This document shows, one piece after another, positions 1 to 7,297 of a stretch of DNA of 19,445 nt. Where the stretch lies: positions 1 to 19,445 of the forward strand of contig JBAYAO010000017.1 of NCBI GenBank assembly GCA_041669745.1, given 5' to 3'. The position numbers and the translations under genes were made by a program. The first letter of the stretch is position 1, and each line of letters opens with the position of its first letter. This stretch comes from JBAZDV01 sp041669745. GTDB taxonomy: Archaea > Thermoplasmatota > Thermoplasmata > Methanomassiliicoccales > Methanomethylophilaceae. Under the pieces are notes generated by a model that saw only the letters and a list, made by a program, of their open reading frames with translations, had not been told where the DNA came from and made no database searches.

Positions 1-299
1 AAGAAGCACAGGAGATCAGGGATTGTTTCGGACATAACGTGGCGATAATGGCCGTACATACGACCGGAACATCGATGGAGGACGCAGAAAGATTCTTCGA
101 ATGCTGCGATGTCATAACTTCGTGCGCATCTAAGACGATACGGGATGTGGCCAGGACAAAAGCTGTTCTTCAGGCCGGCACCAAGGTTCCCGTGTACGCC
201 GCGACCGAGACCGGTGCGGAGCTCATCACGGCCAAACTGAAGGAATTGGGAAGAAAACCCGATACCGTACTCGAGGACGGACCGTTCCCGCTCATCTGA
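1..299 (+). CDS. Methanogenesis marker protein 8-like (DUF2099), C-terminal part
   Basis: This is the last ~98 codons of a gene that begins left of the window; the frame is open from base 3 and stops with TGA at 297-299. Visible segments are AVHTTGTSMEDAERFFE, CDVITSCASKTIRD and AGTKVPVYAATETGAEL. I recognise this pattern from the C-terminus of methanogenesis marker protein 8, a conserved protein of unknown biochemical role found almost only in methanogens. The two cysteines of ECCD and the C of TSCASK could be functional, but that is inference. The gene converges on the PIN-nuclease gene and their ends overlap by 8 bases. No U-rich terminator follows the stop. The family call is from memory of the conserved block, so it is likely but not certain. 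Confidence 0.72.
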   Translation, partial: EAQEIRDCFGHNVAIMAVHTTGTSMEDAERFFECCDVITSCASKTIRDVARTKAVLQAGTKVPVYAATETGAELITAKLKELGRKPDTVLEDGPFPLI

Positions 300-651
300 G
301 ATCTTCCAACACCAGATGCGTGCCCGAACGAAGATATATCAACGGTACCTTGAATGATCTCAGGGTCCGTCTGAGTTCCTTATCATTGGTCAATACGTAA
401 CCTTTTGTCTTGAGCGCCAATTCGATCACCGCCTTATCGCCGGCCGCTTCCGTAGGTATTATCTCGTATCTCCTGGCCAATTCCAACGCCGCCGAAGCGT
501 ACTTGTTATCAAGATGCTTCAGTTCGCCGATCAGCGGTCCCGGTACCACGAACCGAAAATCCCCCAAAAGATCCCTCACGGAAAGATCGATGTTCATCCT
601 TCTCTCGAAGGGCATGAGCAGGGCATTCGTATCGAGGACGACGGTCTGCAT
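292..651 (-). CDS. PIN-domain ribonuclease, Fcf1/VapC9-like, downstream of aIF2-gamma
   Basis: A small single-domain protein (119 aa from the chosen start) with a PIN nuclease fold. The four expected acidic metal-binding residues are visible: D7 in VVLDTNALL, E43 in GPLIGELKHLD, D72 in GDKAVIEL and D90 in VLTNDKELR. Archaeal PIN proteins of this type sit next to aIF2-gamma in many genomes and resemble the rRNA-processing nuclease Fcf1/Utp24, which suggests a role in RNA processing rather than a toxin; no antitoxin gene adjoins it. The frame stays open to 687, but that would overlap eif2g by 34 bases. The ATG at 649-651 places MQTVVLDTN at the N-terminus and leaves a 2-base gap, so I use it. 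It is the last gene of the rps6e operon. Confidence 0.85.
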   Translation of the reverse strand: MQTVVLDTNALLMPFERRMNIDLSVRDLLGDFRFVVPGPLIGELKHLDNKYASAALELARRYEIIPTEAAGDKAVIELALKTKGYVLTNDKELRRTLRSFKVPLIYLRSGTHLVLEDLR

Positions 652-653
652 AT

Positions 654-1889
654 CTACTCTATGATCCCGTAACCGATCAGTCTCCATTTATTGGAGATCC
701 TTCTGGAAATCGCCACTCTTTGGCCCTCCAGAACGCAGACCGGTATTTTGAGCGCAACCTGTATTACACCGCCCTTGCCGTTTTTGACGATACCTACGGT
801 CGTCGCGGTACCGATGCTGAGCATCAGGGGCTCGTTGCTCTTTATCTCATCCACCTTCATATCCGATGTCGAACCCACCACACGGTCCAAGAGTGTGGTC
901 GTCATACTGAAGTCGTGGACGACCTTGGGAAGATGACCCGGAACACCGACCATCCTCCCCGTGAGTCCATCCGATTTCGTGATTGCCGGATCGAGACCGG
1001 TACCGATCGATATGAGCCCCCCTGGATTAACGGTATCGACCGCATTGCTGCCAGCGTACAGGGATGTGACTTTCGTGGTCACCCTCTGCCATATCGTCTT
1101 ACCGCCCACCTCCGTCTTGATCCCGGGAACTATCTCTATCTCGTCCCCGATCTTCAACGTTCCCTGTATCAGCGATCCGCCCAGTACCCCGCCCTTGAGG
1201 TCCTTCGGATGCGTTCCCGGAGAATTTATATCGAAAGAACGGGCAACATGCATCAGAGGTGTAGCATTGTGATCCTTCTCCGTGGTCGCGACGATGTAGG
1301 TCTCGATCGCTTCTACGAGTTTATCCAGATTCACACCGCGATTGGCCGAGATCGGGATTATCGGCGCATTCTCCGCGATGGTCCCCTTGACGAATTCCTT
1401 GATCTCCTTGAAATTCTCAACGGCCTCTTCGCGGGTGACGATGTCTATCTTGTTCTGCACTATGATTATCTTGTCGATACCCACTATCGACAGGGCCATG
1501 AGATGCTCTTTCGTCTGTGGCTGCGGACATTTCTCATTGGCCGCGACCAAGAGTATCGCACCGTCCATGAGGGCCGCTCCTGACAGCATGGTCGCCATCA
1601 GGGTCTCGTGACCGGGTGCATCAACGAATGAGACCGCTCTGACGAACTCTGTCTCCGCACCGCAGACCGGACATATTGGTTTGGTGCCATGGGATGCGGT
1701 GCCCTTGCAATTGGGACATCTGTAAAATGCGACGTCGGCATACCCGAGCCGGATGGATATCCCTCTTTTCACTTCCTCCGAATGACGATCCGTCCATTCA
1801 CCGCTGAGGGCCTTCGTAAGAGTCGTCTTACCGTGGTCGACATGCCCGATCATTCCGATATTGATCTCGGGCTGCTTGGGAACTTTCAT
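654..1889 (-). CDS. eif2g: Translation initiation factor aIF2, gamma subunit
   Basis: The GTPase subunit of aIF2, which carries methionyl initiator tRNA to the small ribosomal subunit. The 411-aa length is normal for the family. The G domain shows GHVDHGKT (residues 15-22), DAPGH (90-94) and NKID (146-149). The zinc knuckle typical of gamma subunits is present as CPNC (58-61) and CPVC (73-76), inserted after switch 1. Two beta-barrel domains follow, with the usual segment FDINSPGT at the start of domain 2. The ATG at 1887-1889 overlaps the stop of rps6e by one base (TAATG), so translation is probably coupled. Order rps6e - eif2g - PIN is a common archaeal arrangement. Nothing unusual is seen in catalytic residues. 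Confidence 0.98.
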   Translation of the reverse strand: MKVPKQPEINIGMIGHVDHGKTTLTKALSGEWTDRHSEEVKRGISIRLGYADVAFYRCPNCKGTASHGTKPICPVCGAETEFVRAVSFVDAPGHETLMATMLSGAALMDGAILLVAANEKCPQPQTKEHLMALSIVGIDKIIIVQNKIDIVTREEAVENFKEIKEFVKGTIAENAPIIPISANRGVNLDKLVEAIETYIVATTEKDHNATPLMHVARSFDINSPGTHPKDLKGGVLGGSLIQGTLKIGDEIEIVPGIKTEVGGKTIWQRVTTKVTSLYAGSNAVDTVNPGGLISIGTGLDPAITKSDGLTGRMVGVPGHLPKVVHDFSMTTTLLDRVVGSTSDMKVDEIKSNEPLMLSIGTATTVGIVKNGKGGVIQVALKIPVCVLEGQRVAISRRISNKWRLIGYGIIE

Positions 1890-2293
1890 TAGCTCCCCGC
1901 AGGGGTCTCGACCTCTGGAGCAAGAGACTCCTCTATGGTTTTGGGTCCGTACTCTGCAACGGCCATGTTGACCTGTACGATCTCAGATGAGATTGTCGAC
2001 CCGCGGATCGCGATCCTCATCCTCTGTCCCGGATATTTCTCGTGGAATCCGGTACTGTCAGAGAGAAGGAGTTTCTTCCTCTTGTTCCCGGGGAGGTCGG
2101 CTCTCATGGGAGTGCCGTTCCCGTCGCTTCCACCGGTGATTTTAAGTTTATAACCCGGGAGACCAACGAATATTCCGTCTACGATCTCTCCGTTGTTTTT
2201 ACCAATCAGAGAGTTCGCGTGGTGACCTGACACGGCGATGTTGAAAGATTTGCCGGTCTTCACGTCATTGACTATGGTTTTGAATTCTACCAT
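1889..2293 (-). CDS. rps6e: 30S ribosomal protein S6e
   Basis: Small-subunit ribosomal protein of the archaeal/eukaryotic S6e family; at 134 aa it has the short archaeal length without the long phosphorylated tail of eukaryotes. Family segments are visible: FKTIVNDVKTGKS near the N-terminus, GLPGYKLKITGGSDGNGTPM in the middle, and GNKRKKLLLSD. The C-terminal ~20 residues are acidic and low in complexity (EESLAPEVETPAGS), a variable tail. The start is supported by AGGTG seven bases upstream and by a TATA box ~40 bases upstream. It is the first gene of a three-gene operon with eif2g and the PIN nuclease. Confidence 0.97.
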   Translation of the reverse strand: MVEFKTIVNDVKTGKSFNIAVSGHHANSLIGKNNGEIVDGIFVGLPGYKLKITGGSDGNGTPMRADLPGNKRKKLLLSDSTGFHEKYPGQRMRIAIRGSTISSEIVQVNMAVAEYGPKTIEESLAPEVETPAGS

Positions 2294-2328
2294 TTGAACA
2301 CCTGTGCGTCCGCCTAATAAAACGCAAG

Positions 2329-2336
2329 TTATAAAT
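2329..2336 (-). promoter_or_regulatory. TATA box for the rps6e operon
   Basis: On the minus strand the sequence reads ATTTATAAC, a good archaeal TATA element. About 25 bases downstream lies the likely start point near 2306, giving a leader of about 13 nt that includes AGGTG. The 83-base gap between the PGI/PMI stop and the rps6e start holds only this promoter. No clear terminator for the upstream operon is visible, so some read-through is possible. Confidence 0.65.
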
Positions 2337-2376
2337 GTTTGGTAGACACGGACGAACTATCGTGGAGGGCCCGTAC

Positions 2377-3459
2377 TCAACATTGCTTTTTTCGCTTCTT
2401 GTTGGCATATTTCGGCTTTTTGCGAGTGAGAAGCTGTGTTATCTTCTGTTTGAAACTGTTTATGATCCTAACCTCCGCGGGATCGACGCCTTTGAAATAT
2501 GCCAGCTGAAGCGAAACATAGTCGCCTATCATTATGGCGCGAAGACTTCTTTCGAGTGTGGTCTTGCCTTTGATCTTCACGACCTGCATATCGACGCCGC
2601 TCTTCTTGAGTGTCTTGATCGATGCATCCGTCATCTGTTTCATCATCTTGCTCACGTTCTCTTCGTAGAGCACGATCGGAACACACCTCATGTTTGTGAT
2701 CGTCCCCTCGGACCAACCTACGATCTCGCTGTGGTTGAATTCAGTGATGGTACCGTTAAAAGCCATCATTTTCGAATTCTCATTGATCTGGGTCTTCCAT
2801 CTCATTGCAGAGGCATTGATCCCCGTTGTGGAATATATGACGGGTATGCATCCGTCTATCTTTATCGCAACGGTCTTTGCCACATTCATGTTATCGAATG
2901 TACTTAGCCTGTTCCTGAGCTTCGTAAGAACCGGGATCAGTTTCTTGATCCCGGCCTTGTATTTGGGCCCGCCCACTGTATCGATGACGTTTGCCATGTA
3001 GCCCATCGTGAATCCCAACGCATTACGTGGCTGCAGCCCTTCTTTGATGTTGATGATCATGTTTTTGTTGGTCATTGCCATCTCCTTCAGTTTACCGCCT
3101 GATGTTATCACTATCGTGGTGCATCCTCTTTTCACGGCCTGTTCGTACATCGAGATGGTCTCACGCGTGTTCCCAGAATAACTGGAGACGATGACGAGTG
3201 TCCTGTCGTTGATCCATGACGGCAATTCCGGGAATCTCAGAACTTTGATCGGAAAGTCAGAGATCGAGAATGCACAATCCGCCAGAATATCCCCTCCGAT
3301 TGCCGAACCGCCCATTCCGCAGATGACTATCTTGTCAAAATCCACATCGAGAGACAGTTCTTCACTGACGGCATGATCCAGATCCTCTACGAAACAATAC
3401 GTCTCTCTGGCCATGTTGCGGGGATCCCTGTCCGAATTCGATCTTGTGTCGTCGTTCAT
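2377..3459 (-). CDS. Bifunctional phosphoglucose/phosphomannose isomerase
   Basis: A two-SIS-domain sugar-phosphate isomerase of the archaeal PGI/PMI family, which interconverts fructose-6-P with glucose-6-P and with mannose-6-P. Diagnostic motifs are GMGGSAIGGD (48-57), SSYSGNTRET (92-101, phosphate binding), QPRNALGF (143-150) and NENSKMMAFNG with E227, then H243 in FNHSEIVGW. E227 and H243 are 16 residues apart, the spacing of the catalytic Glu and His known from the Pyrobaculum enzyme. The C-terminus is strongly basic (RKKPKYANKKRKKQC), which is unusual. The first ~20 residues are also polar and variable, and M16 is a possible alternative start. It lies 5 bases after infB and is the last gene of the L7Ae operon. 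It may supply hexose phosphates to the glycan genes further right (inference). Confidence 0.93.
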   Translation of the reverse strand: MNDDTRSNSDRDPRNMARETYCFVEDLDHAVSEELSLDVDFDKIVICGMGGSAIGGDILADCAFSISDFPIKVLRFPELPSWINDRTLVIVSSYSGNTRETISMYEQAVKRGCTTIVITSGGKLKEMAMTNKNMIINIKEGLQPRNALGFTMGYMANVIDTVGGPKYKAGIKKLIPVLTKLRNRLSTFDNMNVAKTVAIKIDGCIPVIYSTTGINASAMRWKTQINENSKMMAFNGTITEFNHSEIVGWSEGTITNMRCVPIVLYEENVSKMMKQMTDASIKTLKKSGVDMQVVKIKGKTTLERSLRAIMIGDYVSLQLAYFKGVDPAEVRIINSFKQKITQLLTRKKPKYANKKRKKQC

Positions 3460-3464
3460 AGATT

Positions 3465-5219
3465 CTACATGCCCCAGAATTTATCTTCCTTTCTTTTGAT
3501 CGCAAAGACCTCTTCCAGAGTCATCTTCTCGTCTTCGTTCAGATCCATCTTGGCCAACTCTCTGACCGATGATTCCAGGAGGTCGACATATAAGACGTCT
3601 TCGACATTCACCTGCCTTCCTATGGTGATGGCGTCTATCGCTACGGCCACCTCTTCACCCTGTGTAGCCTCTTTCACGACATCCTCGCCGGTACGTAGAC
3701 TTCTGATCTTTCCTGCATCATGCCCTTCGGCGGTTATCAGTTTCATGTTCGGTCTGACCCTTCCCGCGAGTACGCGCACGCCTACGATCGCTGGTTTACT
3801 CGTTCTGAATATGCAGTTCGGCAACACTCTGATCTTGGCCGGAAAAGAGAACTCTGACCTTTTATCAACATCGGTCTTCTTCTTGGCAGCTTCCACCCAC
3901 TCCACGTATTCTTCGATCAAACGATACACGATCGGACTCGAAAATACTTTGATATCCTGATTCGCCACCTCGGCGGCGGCATCTTTGGATAGGACCGTGT
4001 TGAAAGCCAGTATGACCCTGTTCATCGGGTCTCCGTGCGCGGCAGCGGTCTCCACGATATCTCTTCTGGACAACTCTCCTATGCCGTACTTTCTGATAGG
4101 TATTCCCGCAGCCTTGGCTTCGAATGCCAATGCCTCCAGAGAGCCTATGGCATCCGCCTTGATCGTGACCCCTTTGTCCTGTGTCTCTATTTTGACCGTG
4201 GATTCTTCGGTCATTTCGGCGATTGCAGGATCATTGGGACCTTTGACGACCCTTAACGGGGCACCGGCGATGACGCCGTTCATATCCTGACAGGATATTT
4301 TAACACCGGCCGCCGCATGAAGCTCCTTTACGGAATCGAATCTGTCCCTTGGATCCATTATCTCATCCAGCGGTTTTGGCTTGAGTATGGCCTTCACTCT
4401 TGTGACCACGGGCGCGGCTCTCGTTCCGAGCGCGACCGTATCCCCCTTCCTGAGAACGCCTGAATAGAGGATCATGTCCAACGTCTGCCCCAACCCGCGT
4501 TCTTCCTTCACCTCCAGGATCGTCCCTCTCCCGGGACCCTCGGTCGCCTGTGTCAACTGCATCTCCAAGAAACGTTGTGCCAAACCTATTAAAACCAGAA
4601 GAAGGTCGGCGATACCTTCGTTCTCTTTTGCGCTCAACGGAACAAGCGCGACCGTCTTTGTGAAATCCTCTATCCTGTCGTATCTGTCGGCGAAGATCCC
4701 CTCCGTCGACAGGTCACCTATGATCTTGTACATCTTCTCATTGAGCGCCGCGACAGCGTGTTCCTGTTGCGTCTTCTCCGATACTATGAAAGATCTGCCG
4801 TTCTCACATATCCAACCCTGGATCGTGTCTATCTTGTTCAACGCGATGATGAAGGGTGTCTTGTACTGCCTGAGGATACGGATCGATTCGACGGTCTGTG
4901 GTTTCAGTCCTTCCTTCACATCGATGACCAGCACGGCAATGTCTGCCAAGGACCCCCCTCTGGCCCTGAGCGTTATGAATGAATGGTGGCCGGGGGTATC
5001 GATGAAAAGCAACCCGGGAACATCGAACTTCCTCTTCCCGATGAGCGGCCCGCAGACCTTGTAGATGTGTTCGATCGGCACCTCCGTAGCACCGATATGC
5101 TGCGTTATCAATCCGGCCTCCCGTGATTGTACAGAAGTGCCCCTGATAACATCGAGGAGTTTTGTCTTTCCGTGGTCCACATGACCAAGGACACTCACAA
5201 TGGGCTGCCTAATTGCCAT
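3465..5219 (-). CDS. infB: Translation initiation factor aIF5B (IF2-like GTPase)
   Basis: Universal GTPase that promotes ribosomal subunit joining during initiation. Length 584 aa fits the archaeal factor, which lacks the long eukaryotic N-terminal extension. Seen: RQPIVSVLGHVDHGKT with the P-loop at 12-19, DTPGH at 74-78, NKID at 128-131, a SAKENEG segment (G5), then the beta-barrel domain II, the middle domain, and a C-terminal barrel ending in DKFWGM. No intein interrupts the P-loop, although many archaeal infB genes carry one there. The residue after the P-loop is Lys (GKTK) where Thr or Ser is more common. GGTGATC precedes the ATG by a few bases. It sits 34 bases after ndk and 5 bases before PGI/PMI. 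Confidence 0.98.
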   Translation of the reverse strand: MAIRQPIVSVLGHVDHGKTKLLDVIRGTSVQSREAGLITQHIGATEVPIEHIYKVCGPLIGKRKFDVPGLLFIDTPGHHSFITLRARGGSLADIAVLVIDVKEGLKPQTVESIRILRQYKTPFIIALNKIDTIQGWICENGRSFIVSEKTQQEHAVAALNEKMYKIIGDLSTEGIFADRYDRIEDFTKTVALVPLSAKENEGIADLLLVLIGLAQRFLEMQLTQATEGPGRGTILEVKEERGLGQTLDMILYSGVLRKGDTVALGTRAAPVVTRVKAILKPKPLDEIMDPRDRFDSVKELHAAAGVKISCQDMNGVIAGAPLRVVKGPNDPAIAEMTEESTVKIETQDKGVTIKADAIGSLEALAFEAKAAGIPIRKYGIGELSRRDIVETAAAHGDPMNRVILAFNTVLSKDAAAEVANQDIKVFSSPIVYRLIEEYVEWVEAAKKKTDVDKRSEFSFPAKIRVLPNCIFRTSKPAIVGVRVLAGRVRPNMKLITAEGHDAGKIRSLRTGEDVVKEATQGEEVAVAIDAITIGRQVNVEDVLYVDLLESSVRELAKMDLNEDEKMTLEEVFAIKRKEDKFWGM

Positions 5220-5253
5220 GATTGATCACCTTCGAAAGGAAAATGAAAAAGGT

Positions 5254-5703
5254 TTACTCGTAAACCCACTTGTCTGCGGTTCTCGCATATTGGACAAGCT
5301 CTTCGGGCTTGAAGAAGATAGAAATCTCCCTTTCGGCAGACTCGGGCGAATCGGAACCGTGGATGATGTTCATCCCCGTCTGCATTCCGTAATCACCGCG
5401 AATGGTTCCGGGTGCGGATTCCTTTGGATTGGTCTTTCCCATCATGGTCCTGCACACCGATACCGCATCCTCGCCCTCCCAGACCATCGCAAGGACCGGT
5501 CCGGAGGTTATGTAGGCTATAAGGGAATCGTAGAACTTCTTACCTTTGTGTTCTCCGTAGTGGAACTCGGCGGTCGATCTGGGGATCTGCATGAATTTCA
5601 TGGCGATGAGCTTCAGACCCTTTTTCTCAAAGCGGGAAACGATCTCACCGCACAAGCCACGCTGAACCGCATCCGGTTTGATCATAAGGTAGGTTCTCTC
5701 CAT
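5254..5703 (-). CDS. ndk: Nucleoside diphosphate kinase
   Basis: Transfers the gamma phosphate between nucleoside triphosphates and diphosphates through a phosphohistidine, keeping GTP and other NTP pools filled. The catalytic His is H115 within NIIHGSDSPESAEREI. Other family landmarks are ERTYLMIKPDAVQRGL at the N-terminus, the Kpn-loop region after TSGPV, and TNPKESAPGTIRGDYG (91-106). At 149 aa it has normal length. GGAGTGATC lies just upstream of the ATG. The gene sits between rpl24e (4 bases away) and infB, its usual place in many archaeal genomes. Confidence 0.98.
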   Translation of the reverse strand: MERTYLMIKPDAVQRGLCGEIVSRFEKKGLKLIAMKFMQIPRSTAEFHYGEHKGKKFYDSLIAYITSGPVLAMVWEGEDAVSVCRTMMGKTNPKESAPGTIRGDYGMQTGMNIIHGSDSPESAEREISIFFKPEELVQYARTADKWVYE

Positions 5704-5707
5704 TGGA

Positions 5708-5926
5708 TCACTCCTTCTTCTCAGCTGCTTTTAAACGGGCTGCTTTCTCTGTGATCGCTTTCTGCGTCCAAGCGGTTGTCCTCGGGACCCTCTTCAGCTG
5801 GATCATGTTCTTGAAACACTTGTTGCTGCAGAAATTAAGAACCGTGCCGTCCTTCTTGACGTACATCTTGCCGGTCCCCAACTCGATCTCATCACCGCAG
5901 AATGAACATTTTTTAATCTCTGCCAT
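5708..5926 (-). CDS. rpl24e: 50S ribosomal protein L24e
   Basis: Small zinc-binding ribosomal protein of the large subunit (72 aa). The zinc ligands are visible as CSFC near the N-terminus and CSNKC about 25 residues later. The family pattern KKCSFCGDEIELGTGKMYVK and the segment CFKNMIQLKRVPR confirm it. The frame could open at a GTG at 5933-5935, but that lies inside rps28e and has no SD. The ATG at 5924-5926 follows AGGTGAT with proper spacing and leaves a 5-base gap after rps28e, so I choose it. The tail is rich in Ala, Lys and Glu. Confidence 0.95.
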   Translation of the reverse strand: MAEIKKCSFCGDEIELGTGKMYVKKDGTVLNFCSNKCFKNMIQLKRVPRTTAWTQKAITEKAARLKAAEKKE

Positions 5927-5931
5927 CGAAA

Positions 5932-6144
5932 TCACCTCATTCCGAGTTTCCTGGCTTCTCTGGAAGTCTCTCTCAACATGAGAATGTCCCCCATTCTTAC
6001 CGGACCCATTATGTTTCTGGTGATTATCCTCCCCTTGTCACGGCCGTCGAGTACACGAACCTTGACCTGGGTGGCCTCGCCAGTCATCCCAGTGCGGCCG
6101 ATTACCTCGACAACCTCTGAAGGGATGCTATCTGTGTCTACCAT
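5932..6144 (-). CDS. rps28e: 30S ribosomal protein S28e
   Basis: A 70-aa OB-fold protein of the small subunit. It shows SEVVEVIGRTGMTGEATQVK, then VLDGRDKGRIITRNIMGPVR and the nearly invariant C-terminal LRETSREARKL. Archaeal and eukaryotic genomes carry it; bacteria do not. GGTGATTTGA lies just before the ATG. It follows rpl7ae by 10 bases and precedes rpl24e by 5. Confidence 0.97.
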   Translation of the reverse strand: MVDTDSIPSEVVEVIGRTGMTGEATQVKVRVLDGRDKGRIITRNIMGPVRMGDILMLRETSREARKLGMR

Positions 6145-6154
6145 TCAAATCACC

Positions 6155-6520
6155 TTAGTTCTTCAGCGATTTCACTGCTGCAGCGATCTCATCACAAAGT
6201 GCCTTTCCTCTTCCCACATCGGTAATCGCTATGGACGCTGTCGGCTTTTCGAGACCGATGGCGTTTCCTAGCTCCGCTTTGCTGGGAACATAGATGTACG
6301 GTACGTTTCTCTCGTCGCAGAGAGCAGGCATATGCGCAAGGATCTCTGGTGGATCGACATCGAGTGCCATTATCACCATGGATGCGTCGCCACGCTCTAC
6401 GGCTTTGGTGACCTCGTTGGTACCTTTTTTGATTTTTCCGCCGTCCCTCGCCGCTTCTGCAAGAGAGTAGGCTTTATCCGACAGCTCTTTCGGTGTCTCA
6501 AACTTTACAAATACAGACAT
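6155..6520 (-). CDS. rpl7ae: 50S ribosomal protein L7Ae, kink-turn RNA-binding protein
   Basis: L7Ae binds kink-turn motifs in 23S rRNA and, in archaea, also in C/D and H/ACA guide RNAs and RNase P. Length is 121 aa, as usual. The RNA-binding segment KIKKGTNEVTKAVERGDA (29-46), the core DVDPPEILAHMPALCDERN (54-72) and VPYIYVPSKAELGNAIG (73-89) are intact. The start follows GAGGTAATTGAA. It is the first gene of the six-gene operon ending in PGI/PMI. In some archaea L7Ae represses its own mRNA by binding the leader; the leader here has alternative pairings (see findings), but I did not find a clean kink-turn. Confidence 0.98.
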   Translation of the reverse strand: MSVFVKFETPKELSDKAYSLAEAARDGGKIKKGTNEVTKAVERGDASMVIMALDVDPPEILAHMPALCDERNVPYIYVPSKAELGNAIGLEKPTASIAITDVGRGKALCDEIAAAVKSLKN

Positions 6521-6597
6521 TTCAATTACCTCTTTCAGGCTCTGACGCCCTCATTATTCATCGGCTCTAAAGAGCGGATGTCGCCTATCCTATAGCG

Positions 6598-6606
6598 ATA
6601 TATAAT
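6598..6606 (-). promoter_or_regulatory. TATA box for the rpl7ae operon
   Basis: The minus strand reads ATTATATAT, the strongest TATA-like element in the 144-base gap 6521-6664. It predicts a start near 6575 and a leader of about 55 nt, long for this window. The rest of the gap (6607-6664) holds nothing I recognise; it does not contain a U-rich terminator for the upstream membrane-protein genes. Confidence 0.65.
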
Positions 6607-6664
6607 GTTTTCATAGAGGGACGGCGTGGCTGAACGGTGTTTTTCCTGCTTATTCGGGTTTCCT

Positions 6665-7297
6665 TCACTTCGAAAGGTACTTCTTCAATTTGGGATGTAT
6701 ACGGAGGCTGTCGATGAATGCCACACAAGTATGGTTCCTCAGATAGTATCTTGATGAAATCGTTACCAGCAGTGCACCGAACGTGTTGCAGAGCATATCA
6801 CGGACCGTATCCCATGGACTGTACTGCATGTTCGTCCCCGTGAACTCGTCCACGAAGAACTCGAAGACCTCCCAGTAAACACTGAATGTGAGCATTATCA
6901 TAGCGATGAACATGGGGATCCATTTCGGCGTGAATTTTGTCTTCGGATCGAAGATCTCGACAGCCATCAGTGCGTAGAATACACACAGTGCCACGGTTAT
7001 AGATGACACGGTGTGTGTCAACGTATCGTACATCACCAACAGATCATACTTGAGAAGCAAAACCCCGTACGCGTGCAGAAATATGGAGACCTCTATGAGA
7101 ACAACGAACACGAACGGCAGCTGCATTATGTTGAACTGCCTGAAGATCATGGGCACGAGACATATGACCGCACAGAAGAGACCCGTATTCACCTGATATC
7201 CCATCCGTTCGTCTCCAATGTATGACATCACGGACATTATCAGCAACACTATGGCCGCGATCATGCATACAGCGTCGGATCGATCAATTCTTTTCAT
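6665..7297 (-). CDS. Six-helix membrane protein, DUF2238-like
   Basis: A 210-aa protein with about six hydrophobic helices (near 10-26, 36-51, 58-80, 97-113, 127-145 and 168-185). It carries polar residues inside or next to membrane segments: D91 and H95 in YDTLTHTVSSI, then E143 and E146 in YWEVFEFFVDEF, D150, Q158, D163 and D167 in WDTVRDMLCNTFGALL. This set of acidic and His residues resembles DUF2238/YjdF-type membrane proteins, whose function is not known; the arrangement hints at a membrane-embedded enzyme or ion site (inference). It overlaps the upstream membrane-protein gene by 14 bases and its ATG follows AGGAGGG, so the two are probably translated together. Confidence 0.8.
   Translation of the reverse strand: MKRIDRSDAVCMIAAIVLLIMSVMSYIGDERMGYQVNTGLFCAVICLVPMIFRQFNIMQLPFVFVVLIEVSIFLHAYGVLLLKYDLLVMYDTLTHTVSSITVALCVFYALMAVEIFDPKTKFTPKWIPMFIAMIMLTFSVYWEVFEFFVDEFTGTNMQYSPWDTVRDMLCNTFGALLVTISSRYYLRNHTCVAFIDSLRIHPKLKKYLSK

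Noticed and set aside
720..1583. Long plus-strand open frame (287 codons) opposite aIF2-gamma
   Set aside because: It lies wholly antisense to a certain gene, has no SD or promoter, and its product is rich in His, Arg and Asp with no family resemblance; it is a codon-usage shadow.
2335..2907. Plus-strand frame of 190 codons opposite PGI/PMI
   Set aside because: Antisense to clear isomerase motifs; peptide composition is typical of a mirrored reading.
3465..5219. Possible intein in infB
   Set aside because: The reading frame runs through G1, G3 and G4 motifs at normal spacing with total length of 584 residues; nothing is inserted.
5200..5754. Plus-strand frame of 184 codons opposite ndk
   Set aside because: Antisense to NDK and crosses the infB start; no independent support.
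6521..6570. Box C/D-like kink-turn in the rpl7ae leader
   Set aside because: GATGA and CCTGA segments exist but the flanking stems I and II do not pair, so I list only the alternative hairpins as a finding.
6620..6662. tRNA-like fragments (GGCGTGGCTGAACGG and a TTCGGGTTTCC stretch)
   Set aside because: No acceptor, anticodon or T stem can be paired; only chance similarity.
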